Shown here: piece after piece, positions 1 to 14,419 of the stretch | How positions within the stretch are numbered: the first letter of the stretch is position 1 | How the letters are laid out: each line of letters begins with the position of its first letter | Assembly (NCBI GenBank): GCA_027574665.1 | Contig: CM050656.1 | Location: 14,211,501-14,275,500, forward strand | Direction: 5' to 3' | Length of the DNA stretch: 64,000 bases | DNA from: Rhynochetos jubatus | Taxonomy: Eukaryota > Chordata > Aves > Eurypygiformes > Rhynochetidae | Made by a program: the position numbers and the translations under genes | Notes under the pieces: generated by a model | Told to the model about the DNA's origin: nothing | Seen by the model: the letters and a program-made list of their open reading frames with translations, nothing else | Databases searched by the model: none

Positions 1-1601
1 CATTACTTTTTTCTATATATTCTACTCTATTTTGTTTGCTGAGGTTTAGTTTTAGGTGATCTGACACCTTCAGATCTATAGTATTAAAGAAGTATTCCAA
101 AATCCTAAAAATGCTTTCCTTGACATAACTAAGCTGTCCATCAAATTGTTAATGTGTTATTATGACAAACTTACTGTCTTTTTCATATTAAAGACAAGGA
201 CAATAATTTTGAAATTACTCAGTAATTAAAAAAAAAAAGACTTAAACTTTCTAAGCAATTTAAATCTTATAATACCATGATATTTTATAGAAAACACTAA
301 AATTATATGTATAAAACACTTCCACAACCATATGCATAAATTTTTTATTTGTCCACTAATGACTGAAATATAAATAGCCTGTTTATATTTAGGTTGGGGT
401 GTTTGGTTATTTTTTTTGTATTTGAATATACTTCTTTTAAAACCCTTTAAAAAAAAAATCTTATGCAATTTATCATAATGTATGTTTGCAAATTATATAC
501 CGAGATATCCATCCAGCTACCCTGAAAGGCAGCATAGGTGCTATAGCACAAACCACTAACTATTCAGTAATAATTAATTTCTGAGAGGATCCAGAGATCA
601 AGAGGTGAATGCAGAAAGGAGTGAACCTGCTTTTATGGTTTACATAACACAAATAATATTTTGTGTTGACAGATGGAATAGAGTGCTCAGGACTCGGTAA
701 TAAAGAACAAGAGCACAACAGGTAAGAGAACATTGAGTGTAGAGGGCATAACTCTGTTACGGACACACAGTGTTTAGAAGATGAACAATATAACAAACTA
801 ATTATGTTTCAGTACAAACAGTGCCTGAACAGGAGATCTGGTCTGAGCCAACCTCTTGGTACACGTGGCTCACACAGCCCAATTTACACCACACATTTTT
901 AGTGAGTAACTGAGCACCTTCCCACAGAGCTGCTTAGCTCTTTGATCATTTCCATGTGCAGTTACCATACGTATGCAATCCTAGAAACTGCACTCTCTAT
1001 GCAGAGGTGCAGGATAATGAGGTATTTTTGCATTTACTTACATGCAATTAAAAATCCAGTGGCACTCAGAGTTTGAAATGTAACTGCTTGCTACCTTTTT
1101 AAAATTTTTGAAATGGAAATCCTAGATGTGGTGTTGTCAATTAAGAGGAACAGAATTTATTACCAAGTGTAAGTAGACAAAAGTGAAACTGAGAATTTTA
1201 GATCAACCCAAACTTTAAAATATTGTTCTGCAAAAATAATACAATTGTTTTGCTTCCTTGTCTCTTAGGATACTTCAGCATGTTTCACATGGTTGGAAAA
1301 TTACTTCTCTGGCCAGTCATCAGTTTATCTTCACAAATCGGCATAAAAGCTTTACCTTCTCTGGCCCTTGGAGATTTTTCACTGAGAAACTGCCCCATAA
1401 AGCTTTGTTTGAAGATTCACCTCAGATCAGTAAGAGATGCCAAATGTCTTTAAGCTCTTGAGGACTATCTACCTGTATAAATAATATCTTATTACATTAA
1501 CTTTGTCTGTGCCTTTGGTTGAGTTCACTTATATGCATGTGCAGCAGCAACTCTTCTTTTTACTATGCAGTAACTTCTGTCAGGTGGTGGTGTGTTTTGC
1601 A

Positions 1602-1683
1602 GGATTTTTTTTTTGTTTATTTTTTAAATTTTTTTTTTAAATTATTATTATTATTTTTAATTTTTGGTTTTTATTTTTTTCTC
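1602..1683. repeat. T/A-rich low-complexity tract
   Basis: Long T runs broken by ATT triplets. Simple sequence only; it also produces a spurious hydrophobic open frame on the + strand. Confidence 0.8.
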
Positions 1684-3491
1684 TCCTTTGCTATGCCCTA
1701 TAAGAAATTACTCCAGAAACCAGGGAATTAAGATTGCCAAAATGTGGTTCCTCTGAATATAATTAAACAATTGAAAGAAAACACATTCCTAAGTAACGGT
1801 AAGGAAAAAAAATTCCCCAAACTGCAGGAATGGGACATATGAGAACTAGACGTTTGGCATATTTTAACATGCACAGGAAGTTCTTTTCTCAGGAAGACTA
1901 AAATTCAGTTTGTGATGTCTCTAACAGGAGGTTTCCTTACCCTGAACTTGAAACTGAATGGAAAATAAATTTTTAATTGTTGGTTCAAGTCATCTACTAC
2001 TTTTTAGGTGTCTGAAGACTACACAGAAGCTCTGGACTTAATTTTTGTCTGCTACTGTGTATACCATAGAAAGTGATAGAGCCCTGAAACTATAGTAACT
2101 TAATAGATAAATTTAAATTGCAATATCTGTACAATTCTTTCTGTGCACTGTGGTGTTTTCATACTCAAAATACGATGTAAAAATGGTCAAGAAAAAATTT
2201 AAGGTGTATTAAAGAGAAGAAAAATGACACTCCAGCAAATAAAATATAATATGTCAGATTTCTTCTGAATTTTGCTAGTGGCTTGAATGGGAGACAATTC
2301 AGCCTTCCTCCTGTTGAAAAGAGATAGCAGAGCTTAGGTTAAACGTGCATTGCAAGACTGCCTTTAAATTGAATTGTGACCACAAATTGTGGCCAGAAAG
2401 CTTCCTGGCTGGTTGTTGTTTGGTTCAAATATCAGGCATAGGCTGGCCACATGCCTGAGGTTGGAGGCAATGATTCACAGCTGAGAGGCTGCAAAGAAAT
2501 GGGCTGTGTAAATTCTTGCCTCTAGATTGAACTGTGAGTGATGTTTGACATTGTAGGAGCAGAGGGCAACCCTTGCTTGCAGAGTGAGGTCTTGATGAGA
2601 GGTGGTCCAGGAAGTAACTGCTTCTCAGATACTAGGTGTTCATCCTGCAGTTTTCCTCTCTCTGTTGATCCATCCACCACACATGAGAAGGTGAATTTTG
2701 CCCAGGATACCTGTCTTTTTTTAGATCCTATTTTCATGGTAGCTTTCAAGGACAGACTTTAAACCTTACTACAGCTGTCTTGTATAGGTTATCTGTGTGA
2801 ATGTCTGGCAGCAAGGCATAGCTGTGGTGAGCTGTGCATGCCTAGGCAGTCCTCTGGTGGGATCCTCTAACGTACTTTGATTTTGAGATTAATGTTCCCC
2901 ATTCCCCTGGAGCGCTACAGAGGCTAGAGGAGGTGAAGTCAGCTTTTGAAGAGGTCGGATTCTACAGAGGGACTCCAAGCATCCTTGATTCCTTTTTTTT
3001 TTGGACTGAGGAGTGGTTTAGACCCACTTCAGCCCAATAGATAATGGATGAGACAGCAGCAAAAATTAGAATAAAGATTTTGCATCTGCACGGCTCCTTA
3101 ATGAACAGTGAAACTGGATGATGTGGTAGCACCGATGCATGCAGCACCCTGTGAACTGCATCCCCAGATGCAGAGAAGCCCTTGAACTGTATTGGTCACT
3201 ACTGGTCCAAGCTGCAAGTACCTGGATAGGAAGAAGAGAGCTGGTGGATGTAGACATGCAGAGGAACAAATCCCTGATACCAGGTATCACACCTGTGTGT
3301 AGAAAAGCAATGCTGATAGACTTGGTGGGAATCTTTAAGGAAAATGTAGCTTATTCTTTCTTTGTGTACATATTCTGTTATCATACTTTCTAACTTGTTC
3401 CATTTCCCCTAAATCCCTAGACAACTTGTGGAATGCAGGAACATGGAGTGGTTGCATCTTAAACAAAGAGATCAGGGAGTTCCACCCCCTG

Positions 3492-3511
3492 CCCCCCCCC
3501 CCCCCCCCCCC
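3492..3511. repeat. Poly(C) run of 20
   Basis: Twenty consecutive C on the + strand, directly after a C-rich stretch. This is a mononucleotide run; the minus strand is poly(G). The exact length is likely uncertain in an assembly and variable between individuals. Confidence 0.9.
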
Positions 3512-6500
3512 ATTTCCCTTAGATGGAAGTTTGAATGGCTTAATGTCTTGACACACTGACAAAGCTTTTCTTGCTGACATTACTCGTCTGGCATTAGGGT
3601 CACAGGAGTATCCCTTCCTTTGATGCCCGGCAGTGAGAATTTGACGTGTGAAACCACTGCTTATAAGTCAGAAGGCTCTTCTGAAATGATATTCATGGGA
3701 TGCGCTCCCTATGCATTGTTTACCTTCATGTGAGACATGTTGATGAAAGGATGGAAGAGACTGTATAATGTAACTGTATTCTTGAGAAATCTCTACTTCT
3801 TATGTCCTTGATTAATAGCTTGTTACAGAAAAACTTATTTCCAACCAGTTGTCCTTACATTGCCTTTAGGACCAACAGATAGTGTGACAGTTGCTTCAGG
3901 TGATTGTACATTTTGTGTGCTAACATAATTAAATGCAGACAGAAGCTGCTGTAAAAACAAATAAATCCTACAACTAAGGCCCTGTACTCCACTCTGTGAG
4001 AGAAGTTAAACAATGATGTATTCATGAGGGAATAGAAATTAGAGATTTAATGGAGCTATCTGCCAGTGCAGTCCCTTTCCAAATCACTGCCATTTCTCCA
4101 CAGGAATTTCAGGGCTCCTCCAGCTGTGATTCTTCTGAGTGCCCTTTTAAAGCTCTTAACAAAGATAACCAGGATAACCCTTTGGCTCTTAGGGGTTTGT
4201 AATAAATCATATGAGAACAAGGACTATGTTGTTTCAAGCAAGGAAGTAAATAGAAAAAAAGTTTAAAAGAAAAAAATGCAAAAAATTTCCATTGTGAATC
4301 TCACAGGATTCTTTCTTTTGTTGCTAAAATTCTGGTTTTGCTCAATGGTTTTAAATAGTTGCTTGATTTCCAGACTTCAGAATCATAGAGAATAGTCAGT
4401 AAGATTTCTTGCATTTTCTGTGTGGGGAATCATTACTTGCATATACAGCATTTCCAATGGCCTCGCAGTTGTGGGTTCTCAGTGTCTCTCCTGAGGACTG
4501 GATGACTTTATGTCCAAATTTTCTGAGTATACTCCTGTCTGGAGTGTATTGAAGTTTTAATGTGTGTGTGTGTGATTAATTGGGATACTTGTTGACATCT
4601 TTGAATGTGATACTAACGGATTTCCATTAAACTCAGCAGGATTGAATAGTACTGGAAACAAATCATAAATATTCATGCAGAGCATTCCAAAATTCAGATA
4701 CCCCAAGTATGTGAGCTACTGAAAGTTGGTGAGATTATTAAATTTCAGACTTGCTAGAAGCAAGAACTATTAGAAATGTTGTAAAGGTTGCTGTCCTATT
4801 GTTCTTTGCTGCCTGTTTTTGCAGGTACTTAGCATGAGTTTTAAAGACATCTGACGGCAGAGAAGCTAAAATCCAACAAATAAAAATTATTTGTTGTCAA
4901 ATAATGTCAAATTGGGAAAAAGGCCTGAAATCCATTCTTGGTATGGTGTGTTGCCTCTTTTCAGTAAATAAAATGTTCGCTACCTGGTTTTTTTTTTTAC
5001 ACAGGAGAGAAGCATTGCCAAAGGAAATGCAGAAGGGTTTGTTTAGAGAAAAAGCAACTCTCACATAATAACTACTCACATAATCATGTGAATGAATAAA
5101 TGCATAATGAGATTACCTGGTGAAAGGTAAATTCATTGGAAATCACCGTCTGAAAACTTGGTTCCTATTAAAATACATGTGAATGAAACACCTAGAAACA
5201 AAGACAAATGATGATATAAAAATGGTAGCTGATAACATGACAACATTTGGAACTGTTACCAACAAATCCCATACCATTTTCCCCAGCTCGTGCTTTCTCC
5301 TTACCTGCAAGGCTGATCCCTCAGCTCTGCATAATGCCTGACTTCATGCAGGGTCTCAAACAATGGGAAAGCAAGGACAAATTCAGCAACTTACAGCAAC
5401 TGCTAGAGTGACAGCAGCAGAAGGAAGAGGCAAGGCAAAGAAAACGGGTGCTAACAACGACATCTAACAACCATCTGACATAGTCTACAGCCTGTCCTGT
5501 ACTGCTCTGCCTGCCAGCATAGAGATTTTAAACTCTGCATGGCACCCAGATGCTGCAGTGATGGGCAATAAATAAATAACATTGTTTTTGTTCACAATGA
5601 AGATGACTCAGGATGCTCAAGAGACAGGGAATGATTCATATGCAGCCTTCAGACCTCCCTCAGCTGTAAGCTATTTTGCTTGCCCTCAGGAATTCAGTAA
5701 CTGGAACAGGGAAACAGATATTATTAGTGTTACTGCTGTGCTTGGCTACTATACATTAATTTACAATTGTTCCACGTTCAAGTAAGTTGTTACTTATTCC
5801 CCCGGTGGCTGCAGTGAGGATATTGTGGGAAGTTGTGTGTACCGGGACATGTGCCTTGTGGAAGGAATTTTTTCTTCTACCACTACAAGCCATGGAACTG
5901 AGCAGCACAAGGAAAAGCAAATGAACTGCAGTCTGGCTTCTCCTTTGCTACAGGTGGCTTTCTGAAGAAATATCAGTCCTGCACCTGATATTTGAATTGT
6001 CTTTACATAATTTTGTGGGGATTTTTTTCTTCCTAGCAGATGACAGAATGTCAGGGTCCCAAGATGCACTCATTCTTTCCATTGCAAGAGATGTGCAAAG
6101 AAAAATTGCAGCTTAGTTTGAAGTTACTATTTCCTTTTTATCAGTCTGTACTTCTTTATGGCCATGTATTTTGAGTGGATCATAGAGCTCAATTTACTGC
6201 TGCATCCAGTTCTTGCTGGGTATGGATAGAACTTTTTGCTCCTGTGCCTCTTCTCCGTGGTTCAAGTCTAACTCTCCATACTTTTCAGCATGTGAGAACA
6301 CAAAGCTAATGACACCCATCAGATCTGTCACAAATGTTATGTGAGAATGTTACAAATAGGGGAACAGGGGCAGAAATTAAAAAATTACTTGCATGGTAGA
6401 AAAATTGCAGAAATGGTTATTCTGAGAGGCAGCTAAAAATTCAAGGTGTCCTGGTTCTGTTTCCTTACCTGAGAGGATTTGAGGGCAAGGTTCTATAAAT

Positions 6501-9500
6501 AAAAGAAAATTTTACATGGCTGTACTGAATTGTTTAAAAGCTCTTATTTTTTCTTTTGTTACGGCTTGACAATTGTGATTAGAAATAAATGTCTAATTTG
6601 AGAAGGCCAATTCAGGAATACAATTGCTGTCTGGCACTGTCTTCTGTTCTGTGCAGACCTACACGACCATGAACATCCAGCTTCAGGCTTGTGCAGCATG
6701 GGATCCAAACAGAGGTTTTTGCTGAGTCTGGGATTTTGTTTACGAATGTTTCCATGCTGAAACAAACAACAACAACAACAATCTACATATATTTAAATAG
6801 TGTAAGCTATTAAAAAAAAAAATAAAACATTTGTATATCATATATATTTAATACATGTCTTAAAGGTAGATATGCTGAATTTTCCTGGTAGATTTTTAAC
6901 TTCATTTTAACCTTTCCTGTTTCTTGGTTTTATTTGTCCTTTGAATATGAGTTTTTACAATGCTGTCTGAATGACATTTTTTTTTTTTTAGCTGAAATTT
7001 TTTCCATGTTTTCTAGTGAAAAGAACCTCCTTCTGCTTCACCAGTTTCATTTGTGTGGTTCAACAAAACGGTGCAGGAGGATTACATTTGTCAAACAAAA
7101 TGAAAGCATATTTAAAGGGCAGATATTCGTTCCAAACGGTAATGGGGTTCTAGGCCTAGGCCTGCAATATGAGTTTTTAACCACTACAGAAGCTTGGTAA
7201 AACTCTGGAAGTTGGACAATATAGTAATGGCCTGTACTTTTTTACAGCCCTCCAGTTTAACTGTTTTACCACCGTCAGCCATTTACCACGACCATTATTT
7301 CTTCACCCCCACTCCCACCTCCAGAATGTCTCAGCCACCAGGTTTCTGAGCAATGTAGCCAGCAGCAGCTGGCTTCTTTGCAAGCAAATGTGGTGTCCAC
7401 TAAGGTCTGGAGAAATACTGTAGCCGCCTGCAGATGTCCATACCTGTTGATTTTTGGGGAGAATGTATGAGAACCTTCTTGATTTGGTAATAATTACTAG
7501 TGAGTGACTTCCTAATTTAAATTTATTTGGTTTAATTTTCCATTGATGTCTAATTGATCAGTTAAAAAGCTGGTCGGTATATCACGTATCTACAGTTTGC
7601 ACTGACTTTGGATTCCATTTGCACTTTGATTTCCCACAAGAGCATCACTAGTCCTTCTGGATACTTGGTATGTCATGGCATTGCATTTGGGAGTTGGGAA
7701 AGCATTTTTTTATATCCGGAAGTAAATGACATATGATCTGTGTCTTTTTTATTCTGCCTTCAGGGAAAGTGATGAAGAAATGGTTCTATCTTGCAGAGAA
7801 TGAGAGAAGTTTTGCAGAAAATGGCTGGAGAAAGGTCAAATTTGTGACTATTGTATGTTGTGAAATGTACGTTGTGAAACTGATGAAAAACTTATGAAAT
7901 TGGTTTCTACTGAGTAGAGGGAAGGCAGAATCTGGCCCATAGGGAGAAGCAGTAAGTATGGAATAGGAACAGTACAATAGTTTTATTTACATAAAGACTT
8001 AGTAAAACAAGCTGTGTTATTTTAGCTGAGTCTGCCTGATTTACTATCCAAACACAATACTTAATGATACATAATTGGCATCTGATCAGTACCACATAAG
8101 TGGAATGTTGTTGTGCAATGTTCTGTGTTCGGAGCAGTTTCCTTTCTCAATGTATTACCAATAAGATCTGCCACACAGTGCAGAGAGAGTGTGTGAGGGA
8201 GCAGTAGCCTCAAATGTACTTTTGGAAGATTTGGGATAATCCCTTTGCTGTAACAATAAAATCACATGATCTACTAATACAAAATACTTCATCCTGTCAG
8301 CATTTTTCTTCCATATTCCCTTGGGGGTTTTTTCTGCAGTTTTATATCTTCATTTTCTTTCTTTTCCTTTATTCTCATAGTGTCATATTAATGGCATGCT
8401 TTAGATACAATGGCATTATCTGTGATATTTTGAAGCTGTCAGTATAGTTTCCTTTCAGGATTATGTTCAAAAACTCTCTTGTTCATTCAAGTTGATACAA
8501 GAAACAACCCTGACTGTGAAAGGGCATCATGCTATGCTCACTAGCCGTCTCGGGGCTTCGTTCCTATTTTTTCTCACATAACTGGTTTCCAGAAGTTGGC
8601 AGTCCGTCATCTTTTAAAAGATGGAGGATTGAAAATAAGAGAACTGCTTCGTGGAGGAAGGTATCATTCAGCTCACCCCTGAAATTCTGCTCTTTATAGT
8701 TTAACACTTCAAGCCAAAAATATTTTAGGATTAGCGAGCTCAGAACTAATTAGGTCATGACTGGGATATCTTTAGGAAACAGCTATCTGTTCCAGGGTGT
8801 GCTAGGAAAGCATTTCTAGATGTAACATGCCACTCTGAGTCACCATAGGGCTGGTGTATAGGGTGAAAGTCTAGCTAACTGCTTGTGGTCCTCCCAAGCT
8901 CCATTTCCTGTCATTTTTTTATTAACTGGGACAGATATGTATTTCAGGAGGATGCAGAATTTACTTTTTTTGTTACTTTCAACAGTTCAAGATGCTTTGA
9001 TGTTCATCCCTTCTCTTCCCTCCCACCTGCGATATTTAGAGGTGTTTCAATGTCAGACAAATTTGACAGTTGTTTCTTACACATTTCCGTAAGTGTGGAT
9101 GCATAACTGCTGTCACCAGGAAGAAACGTGAGTTTTCACTTGTGGTCAGAAAGAACTCTGAAGTTTGTATAATGCTCTTTGTTCCTAGACAATTTTTATT
9201 CCTAGACCATTATGTATCACTGTAATTCCATAGCATGGCACAAAACACTTTGCTAATGCTGTGCTTTACTGTCAGTAAATCAGCAAGAGAGTTTCTCAAG
9301 TAGGAAAAGGTTTCCACAAAAACTAAGTACACTGAGGGACATAGATGAAGTAATTTCCATTTTCCTTTTTATTCTTAGGCATCAACCAGCATGAGCAATT
9401 TTGCTTTACATCTGTATACTGTGACAGGCTGGGTTAGATTCTGAAGCTGCTTCTTCTTTGTCTCAGGTCAGAGGGAAAGTGTAAAACTGAAGGAAAGCAT

Positions 9501-12500
9501 CACCAGTATCCCAATCTGCAAAGAGTCAAACCTTGCTCTGACTTTGAACTTCCTTTATCTAAGAAGAGAGTTTCCACCAGGAACCCAAACTCTGCAGGTC
9601 CAAATGCCCTCTGCAAGACCATTTCTCATATGAAATACATAAAACTGATGCACACTTGTATTTTCTTTGTTTTAAATGCAGGAAAATGAGCCAACATCTT
9701 CAAGGGCATCTGTGAATTCTTGATGCAGAGGGAGGAAAGTAGGTGGGGAAGGAGCTGAACTAGTGCTTACGTGCCAGCTAAGGAGTTAATATTAGATCAG
9801 TCACTGGCAGGAAAAATATGAGGAGTAGTAGCAGTCCAAAAAGCAGCCTACTTGCAGCAGTGTGTATGTGTCCAGATCTTTATTATTTTGTTAAGCTGAT
9901 ATGAATATCGGAGATCTTGAGAAGGGCAATACTGTGCAGTATTTGTATGGGGGTTTTTTTGGTTGGTTGATATTTTTTAAATTTTTTTTTATTTTTTACA
10001 AAGTCCTGAGATGTTCTTGAAAGTCAGGAGCCCCAGTCAATCCTTTGGTACCAGGAAAGTAGACAGGTCCTCCCAGCTGAGGTAACAGGTAGTTACATTA
10101 ATAACAAAAATAATTTGCTCTAAACCATGTCTTCCCTTGTCCCAGTCTGGGGTCTGTGGGTAAGGGAGAGGAAGGTGGCCCCTGCTTCAAATCAGGCTAT
10201 AGACCACATTAAAGATTTGAGATTTGCAAATGGCTCTTTTTGCTTTCCCCATTTTATCCTAAGCTGTGCTCAGTGTTTCCTGCAGCTGTGCATCTGAGAA
10301 GCTTTTGCTCAGCAGTAATTCCAGTTCATCAGCATCAGCTGTGGTTGAAACCAAATGGTTAAGGCTGACAGGTTTGGAGAGGTGCAACAAAGCCGTTTTG
10401 TTTTGTTGGCTCAGTGACTGATTACAGACCTATGGAGAAGAGATGATGTAGGCAACACTTAAACAGTGTGAAGTAATGTAAATTGCATTATGAATTGTCT
10501 AATTCCTAGTATTCAACATACTTTAAGCTCATTCCCATGCTGAAGATGTAATCCATTGCATAGGCTGTGGCCAGCGTGAGCCTTGCAAGTGTGCACTATG
10601 AGGAAATCCACATCTCAGTCTGATAAATTCACACATGCTCTTATATTAAAGCAAATGTAATCTCTGCAGTGCTGACTGAGTAATACATTAAATAATACTT
10701 TGAATTAAGGGCCACAGATATCAAAAGGCCTCTTCTGCTTTCTAGGAAAATTTATGGAAGTCTTTCCTGGAACCTTGAAATTAAAGAAAAAATCATCATT
10801 AAAGCATTTATTCCTTATTGAGAGGAACTCAACTTGTCCTTCTTTAAGTCAGAAATTAATAGCAAGTCTGTTTTCTGCTCTTTGAATGTGTTACGCTGTA
10901 ATAACATAACACAGCTTGATGGTGAGTGCAGACTGTGTATTCCTTTGTAGAGTCACAAGCTGCTATATCAAGCCTGTTTTTTCACTGGTAGAGCTCTTTT
11001 CAGCTATATAAAGTGCAGTTATACCCTCAGAAGTGACACTGAAAGCTCCACTGCTAATATATTTATTTCATATCTTAATCATTATACAGCCTGCTTTGCC
11101 CAGTTCTAAAGGGTAAAGATGTTATTTACTAACAGCTGGTGTTGCTACTGGGTGTGGATATTCACATCTGGAGTTCTCTCCTGTTTGTGTGTCATCAACA
11201 ACCACCTTGTTCTGGCTAGAGTATGTTGCATGTATACTTGGTGCAGCCATCAAATGGGTCAAGTAGATTATATGTTTTAAACACATGAGTTGACATACAC
11301 CAAAATAAGTACAACTAATATAGGACTGTAATATGGCATATTGCAAATATTTTCAATCTGTGTTTTCCTAAAGGCATGCTGGCCTTTTTCTGCAAAACTC
11401 AATCTTTGAGTGAGTTCTGTATCTCCACACAGGTTGGGATAGGGCAGTGCTTTGAATCTAGAGCCATGTATGAAAGTCTGCTTCCTACTGACTTTTTGGG
11501 ATGTTTAAAGATCCTTTGCTGTATTACTATTAAATTTGTTATTAGAGAAAGTGATTACTCAGAAAGAAACATATATTCCTGAACCTTGAAATTAGATGTC
11601 AGTTTTGGAAAACTTCCAGATAGATGGAAGAGAATTAATCAGTGATCGTGAAGACCTTTTATGCCCATGCAAAATAGTCCTCTGCCTCTTACCCTAATTC
11701 TTCCAAGTCACTCTCTCTGCCTTTGCTCCCTTTGGCATCCAGAAGCTGTTTCACAGCTATGGCCTTTTTATTTGTGCTTGCGTACCATTGACTGTAGCAC
11801 TTTTTGTCACTTCTGACCCGTGTGCCACAGGTTCCCCATCAGTGACATAAGAGTTTATTTGACATACTGCATTTTATAGCTTCATGAGTGGAATAAAAAT
11901 GTCCTGGTCAAATGTAAGCCTGGAAGCATATAGTTAACTTGTGTTTATGCACTACCCAACACAAACATCTCTACTACTGGTTAGATTAGTACCTTTGGAC
12001 ACTAATTTAACATGTATTTCTATTTATACCATGATGTAACTAATTTCATTTTATTCCAGGCACACTAAAAAGGTAGCTTTGAAGTGCTTTTGGCACTGAT
12101 CAGTTCTTTTCAACAGTCCCATAATGATATAAATTGTTTTATGCACTGAATGATGTTAACTAACTTGTCCTCCTGCTGATTTTGGGTGCAAAAGATGTAT
12201 CAGGTAGCCATATGTGCCCACATTTCACTGGGATCGATATTGTCTTAGCTAGCTAACTAGGATGTGTGTACCACATACACGTATCCTCCTAGGGGAATCA
12301 GAGCTACCTGCTGGGTGCATGGTAGACTATATATTGCTAAAGGCTGAGTGGAAAATACTCTGTACCTTGAGCATGAAAAGACATGTTCTATCTCTATATT
12401 GTGAAATTGCAGCTGCAAATAGTGTGGACTAAAGGAATTATCACAGAATCTCAGGAAACCACGATTTTGTTGCAATAATTTCTTTTTTTATCTCTTCTGT

Positions 12501-13045
12501 TGTTTATCAAAGGACTGCCAAGAAGTAGGAGGCTCTCCTCTTGATTTCTCACTGAAATTAAGAGAAGTAGTTTTGTGTATGTCTTCCTGAACACTTTCTG
12601 AAACACTCCAGCTGGCATGATAATTTGCAAGCTGTACTGATTCATCTGCTAAATTGTTTGTAAACAGTATCCCTTGCATCCATTGTCTTCTGGTCTCCTA
12701 AATGAAACAGCTGTGGATGTATTTACAGTCTGAGAAAGCTGGACCAGTGATAGAAGTTTGCAGTTTTAGTCATTGCTCATCAGCTGACGTAAAGGCAAAC
12801 CCAATGGGGAGCATGTGCTTACTCTTTCTCTCTTTTCTCACTCTCTCCACCTGTTGCCATTTAACTCAGGTGGATCAGAGGAGCCAGCATTCAAGTCTTT
12901 TGATAATTCAGGTCTGTGAGGGCATCTTAAGGCACAAACATCAAAAGGACAGATTGGTAATGACTTCAGAAAACACAGCTATATATTCATGGAAGTGGTG
13001 AAATATAAAACAATTTTATAAAGTTAAGAATGGAATGCAAAAAAA

Positions 13046-13067
13046 CAGCCAAGGTCAACCCACCACA
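13046..13067 (+). mobile_element. 5' LTR remnant (3' terminal 22 bp)
   Basis: The motif ending in CCACCACA matches the last bases of the LTR at 16,625-16,646, with one C/T difference in the stretch AAGGTCAACC/T. The remaining 550 bp or so of the 5' LTR are missing, so the element has lost its own upstream promoter. Confidence 0.75.
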
Positions 13068-13075
13068 GTCCTTTT

Positions 13076-13093
13076 TGGCACCCAATGTGGAGC
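13076..13093 (+). other. Retroviral primer-binding site, tRNA-Lys type
   Basis: TGGCACCCAATGTGGAGC starts 8 bp after the LTR stub. It differs at three positions from the lysine-tRNA primer site used by several betaretrovirus-like elements (TGGCGCCCAACGTGGGGC). Two of the three changes are CpG decay. Position and sequence together make this a good call, but the tRNA assignment is from memory of the family. Confidence 0.7.
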
Positions 13094-13146
13094 ACAAGAC
13101 AACAGCAGTTTTCTATTCAGCATGCTACAGCTATAGTAGTTATTAA

Positions 13147-13560
13147 GTGGCAAGCTTCTCTGAAGGTCACAGAGATTGTCAGCTGCTCTCCTTATCTCTA
13201 TGTTTTGATGAGTTTGGGAACTTGTTAATAAAAATAATGACTATGTGCTGTGCCCTGGCATTGATGGCCTTACTGTGCTGTGTGAGCTATATTGTAGGGA
13301 GGATGAAGGAACTCAGGAACATGCTTGGACAAACAGTGGCTATGTGCTTCGTCCTTGCACTGACCGCCTTGCTGTGCTGTGGGAGCTATTTTGTGGAGAG
13401 TACGGGGGAATACACCTCCCTCTCCCTAACTGGGATTGATGGAGATGGTTCTATTATGCAGGCTCCCGAGGTCCTTGTTCACCCTTATGTTAGCTGTTTA
13501 ATACCACTAATTAATACTGCTGGCATGTTATGGGGTTTGTGGAATCCGGTGTCATACTGA
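13147..13560 (+). pseudogene. ERV leader open frame with internal duplication
   Basis: A 137-codon open frame in the 5' internal part of the retrovirus, opened by an apparent non-ATG codon (GTG or similar). It contains two hydrophobic, Cys-rich repeats, each with the pattern ALxALLCCxSY, encoded by imperfect DNA repeats that start at 13,241 and 13,340 (period 99 bp). The period is a multiple of three, so both copies read in the same frame. I do not recognise it as gag or env. It could be a leader or accessory frame of this family, or simply an open stretch by chance. Low confidence that it ever encoded a protein. Confidence 0.35.
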
Positions 13561-14419
13561 TGTAAGAGAAAACCTCTGGATGAGGCAATACTGAAATGTG
13601 CACCGAGGTGGCTGGTCCCTGGGTAGCAAGTTGTGTGGAAGGGTTTGGGCAGGTTCCTAGGAGGCTTATTGCTGCCATAGCCTGATATTTTACACCTGAA
13701 CAGGCAGGCAACCCTGTCAAACTGATGCACAACCTGATAGAAGGGTGCCTTGTCTACCCCAGTGAAAACCAGCAGCTTCTAGCTCTGTACTAGGGCATGA
13801 CCTGTGCCTACTGAGCCACAGTTCAGCACTCTCAGAGGACTGTGATTGAGGCAGTGACCCAAACTACATCTGAGGATGCCATGGTTCAGGCAGGGACCCA
13901 AAAACCAACTACAGTAATTGCCCCTGTAGTGAAAAAGAAACAGTGGACAAGGAGAACAATGGGTCTGTACTCCAGTTAGTAAGGGAGGAGGAAGAAGAGG
14001 AAAGTTTTGTTCAAAAAGCCAGTCCTTCAACAGAGAAATTGGAGGCAAGAGTGAGAGAATTCAGGCAGAAAGCAGAAACTGTTTGGTCCCTGACCTCATC
14101 AGAACTTTGACACATGCAGAAAGATTACAGCCACCAGCCAGGTGAGTGGATTGCAGCCTGGCTGCTTTGATGCTGGGATAATGAGGCTGATGGTCAGCAA
14201 CTGGAAGGTAAGGAAGCCCAACAGCTGGTATTCCTTGCTAGAAACTGGGGAATTGAGAGAGGAATTGGAAAAGTGGCAGCAAGTTGCAGTCTCTGGAGTT
14301 GGCTCCTATCAAGTATGAAGGCAAGATATCCATTCAAGGATGATCTTTTGAACCATTGGAAATGGAGAGCTGCTGTGTGGAGTCCCACATGACAAGTCAC
14401 TGGAGCCACTGAAGGAGGA

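Larger units (their letters stand above)
1..13045. other. Intergenic DNA without a recognisable gene
   Basis: AT-rich sequence in which all open frames are short (under about 100 codons), lack recognisable domains and are not bounded by convincing splice sites. Visible content is low complexity: a T/A-rich tract at about 1,602-1,683, a run of 20 C at 3,492-3,511, a short TG run near 4,562 and CAA repeats near 6,768-6,780. In mammals GIPC2 lies upstream of PTGFR in the same orientation. I looked for its conserved C-terminal motifs among the open frames here and saw none, but short exons could be missed by eye. Confidence 0.6.

Noticed and set aside
6255..6275. GGTTCAAGTC, like a tRNA B-box
   Set aside because: No matching A-box, acceptor stem or cloverleaf around it.
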